A stretch of 7,148 nucleotides of DNA from an uncultured Lachnospiraceae bacterium (GTDB taxonomy: Bacteria > Bacillota > Clostridia > Lachnospirales > Lachnospiraceae), in NCBI GenBank assembly GCA_910586205.1, contig CAJUGD010000061.1, forward strand, positions 1 through 7,148, in the 5' to 3' direction. Numbering within the stretch: the first letter of the stretch is position 1; the number at the start of each line of letters is the position of its first letter. Below the pieces are notes generated by a model. It ran no database searches. It worked only from the letters and a program-made list of their open reading frames with translations, and was not told the DNA's origin. This document shows, piece by piece, positions 5,722 through 7,148 of the stretch. The position numbers and the translations under genes are program-made.

Positions 5722-6777
5722 TCAGCATGAAAATCCAGAAAATGAGGTTTTCTTGATCCTTGGATTATATTTTAATTCCAGAAAAGCATTAAAATCTTGT
5801 TCGTACAGCCTTTCCAGTTCCAAATTGTATTCCGTCAAAATATGTGGTTGTTCTTCCTCATAGATTTTCAGAGCTTCTTTTGTTCCAGATTCAGACAGAC
5901 TGATATAAGCCGTTTCATACTGGATATTTGTATACAGCCGCAGTTGGCTTACGCTGTTTAATCCGTTCCCACAATAGTAATATCCCCAAGTCAGGTCTCT
6001 GTTTACCAGAATTTTGGCTTTATTTCCTGCCATAAAAATAGTCCAGATTTTTCCGATCCATACATGGGATTCCACCAAGTGCGCCTCATTAAAATCAGTT
6101 TCTATATCAGATAAGGAAACAGAGGAGTTTTCCCTCAGGTATTGTTGAATCGGGTTCATGAATGCCAGATTGTAAATACCAGCGACGCACACTATGGCAT
6201 ACACAAAAAGCCCAAAAGCAATGACCATTAAAACCCAAAATAAAATAGAATTGACGCCGCCGATATTTTTAGCATCCAGTTCATAAAAATAAAAGCGGTT
6301 CGTCACTAACGGCGAAATCCCTAGATCCTCCAAAGCATCCCGGAAATATTTTTCTGTCTGGGAATCCATTTTGGTCCAGATACCAGTGAAGGAATGAGGC
6401 GGTGATAGAACTCTTTCTTTTCCAAGATAAACACTGTAACAATACAAAATAGAAGTTCCATTCTTATCATTTTTTACAGATTGGCATGCCACATAGCTAT
6501 ATCCATTCACACGGGTAGATGTCTCTTTGCTGTATTTCATTTTTGTCATCGTGATGTGTTCTATATAGCCATCATGAAGAAAATCTGGATGGACAGTGAT
6601 ATATTTGCCTTTGTAAGTATCTGGATTGGATGCGAGGTCGATGGTTTTTCCCCTACCAGTGATGACACCCAATAGGGCAAATTTTGTTATAGCGATCAGA
6701 GCAACTGCGCCGATGACGCAAGAGATTGCCCGCCATTTGTTTGATTGTTTGGCTAATTCTTGGAAGGTTGCTAACAT
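5722..6777 (-). CDS. Two-TM membrane protein with extracellular middle domain and cytoplasmic C-terminal domain
   Basis: The protein has 351 residues from the ATG at 6777 (MLATFQELAK). AGGAG at 6785-6789 lies 7 nt upstream of that ATG; an ATG at 6792 overlaps this ribosome site and is unlikely. After a basic N-terminus (residues 8-16) a TM segment spans about 18-40. An outside domain of about 135 residues follows (starting after TGRGKTIDLASNPDTYKGKY), then a second TM at about 176-203, then a cytoplasmic domain. That domain holds SLSDIETDF (221-229), W240-x-G242 and R260-D261-L-T-W264. The same series appears in the 255-residue protein at 3400-4167. The family resembles uncharacterised Clostridia membrane proteins, but I cannot name it with confidence. 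The gene stands between an RHS remnant and a structured non-coding stretch, so an accessory role is possible, for example an immunity or regulatory factor, but nothing in the sequence shows it. Confidence 0.87.
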   Translation of the reverse strand: MLATFQELAKQSNKWRAISCVIGAVALIAITKFALLGVITGRGKTIDLASNPDTYKGKYITVHPDFLHDGYIEHITMTKMKYSKETSTRVNGYSYVACQSVKNDKNGTSILYCYSVYLGKERVLSPPHSFTGIWTKMDSQTEKYFRDALEDLGISPLVTNRFYFYELDAKNIGGVNSILFWVLMVIAFGLFVYAIVCVAGIYNLAFMNPIQQYLRENSSVSLSDIETDFNEAHLVESHVWIGKIWTIFMAGNKAKILVNRDLTWGYYYCGNGLNSVSQLRLYTNIQYETAYISLSESGTKEALKIYEEEQPHILTEYNLELERLYEQDFNAFLELKYNPRIKKTSFSGFSC

Positions 6778-6800
6778 AATGCTTCTCCTCATTTGTAAAT

Positions 6801-6830
6801 AAATTTTATCAGATGATTTTTGATAAATTT
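6801..6830. promoter_or_regulatory. AT-rich imperfect inverted repeat upstream of the 351-residue protein gene
   Basis: On the minus strand AAATTTATCA (6830-6821) and TGATAAAATTT (6811-6801) pair over ten positions with one bulged base, around a 9-base loop. It lies 23 bases before the start codon, in the gap after the RHS remnant. Position and symmetry fit an operator, but the AT-richness makes chance symmetry likely. No clear -35/-10 pair was found in the gap. Confidence 0.3.
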
Positions 6831-6842
6831 TAAGATAAAATG

Positions 6843-7148
6843 TTACGAAATATTTTTCTGCTTATCATAGTTTTCTTCAACTTGCTGCCCGGTATAACGG
6901 ATTCTATTGGAAATCCCTTCTTCCTGGCATATCCCGTTTCCAAAGGCATCATACTGGTAATGGTTCTGAATCTCCCGCTTCTCATTCGTAATAAAAGCTG
7001 TACTTAGCTGTTCATCCTGATGATAATAATGAGTTTCTTCTGAACACCAGACTGCCTCCGTTCCGTCTCCCAGGCGGTAGCTGCTTTCCTCTCCTCCGTT
7101 AAACTATTCCGTCTATCTTGTTTCATACAGGAACTCGGCTCCCCACTG
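6843..7148 (-). pseudogene. Remnant of an RHS/YD-repeat protein (repeat-associated core fragment), runs off right edge
   Basis: Intact RHS proteins are very large surface or secreted proteins whose YD repeats form a shell around a C-terminal toxin. Here one frame reads SYRLGDGTEAVW, then ETHYYHQDEQLSTAFITNEK and NHYQYDAFGNGI, ending RIRYTGQQVEENYDKQKNIS and a TAA at 6843-6845. YYHxDxLxS, YxYDAFGN and YTGQ are hallmarks of the RHS repeat-associated core. Two in-frame TAG codons (7113-7115 and 7104-7106) break the upstream part (WGAEFLYETR). The core stops right after YTGQQ, before the usual tyrosine-rich LRARYY-like stretch and the DPxG boundary, and no toxin domain follows. This is therefore a decayed or displaced RHS tail. 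The window edge prevents saying whether an intact RHS gene lies upstream. Confidence 0.8.

Noticed and set aside
6481..6675. Plus-strand 64-codon frame
   Set aside because: Antisense to the 351-residue membrane protein gene and without a ribosome site.
1..7148. CRISPR array, tRNA, rRNA, transposase or integrase
   Set aside because: No regularly spaced repeats, no cloverleaf with a GGTTCRA-type T arm, and no transposase or recombinase motifs in any frame I read.

Overview
The window looks like a chromosomal segment of a low-to-moderate GC gut-type Firmicute, most likely a Lachnospiraceae/Clostridia member. The reasons are AT-rich genes with strong GGAGG-type ribosome binding sites, GTG starts, a Gram-positive style lipoprotein signal and a remnant of an RHS/YD-repeat protein. 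This assignment is inference from style; no taxonomic marker is present. Every gene I can support lies on the minus strand, so the biological order runs from base 7148 down to base 1. I found no tRNA, rRNA, CRISPR array or intact transposase.

Layout in transcription order. (1) 7148-6843: a decayed C-terminal piece of an RHS repeat-associated core, with two in-frame stops and a truncated end. (2) 6777-5722: a two-TM protein with an extracellular middle domain and a cytoplasmic C-terminal domain, preceded by an AT-rich imperfect inverted repeat. (3) 5721-5330: a gene-poor stretch of about 390 bp holding a hairpin-rich element that does not resemble its neighbours. (4) 5329-4250: a TPR lipoprotein. 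(5) 4167-3400: a smaller two-TM protein whose cytoplasmic domain resembles that of (2). (6) 3389-3273: a possible 38-residue small protein. (7) 3271-2270: a membrane-anchored TPR protein, paralogous to (4). (8) 2310-1006: a coiled-coil-containing gene followed by a gene (or its own second half) broken by an amber codon and two compensating single-base frameshifts. (9) 1006-1: the first 335 codons of a probable secreted or lipid-anchored protein that runs off the left edge.

From (4) to (9) the genes are packed with small gaps or overlaps (82 bp, 10 bp, 1 bp, 41-bp overlap, 9 bp, 1-nt TGATG overlap), so they probably form one operon. The gene products share a theme: a surface TPR lipoprotein, a membrane-anchored TPR protein and membrane proteins with a cytoplasmic ligand-type domain. 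This suggests a cell-envelope assembly of unknown function, but no enzyme, toxin or immunity domain is recognisable. The RHS remnant and the odd intergenic element mark the right part of the window as accessory DNA that has been rearranged.
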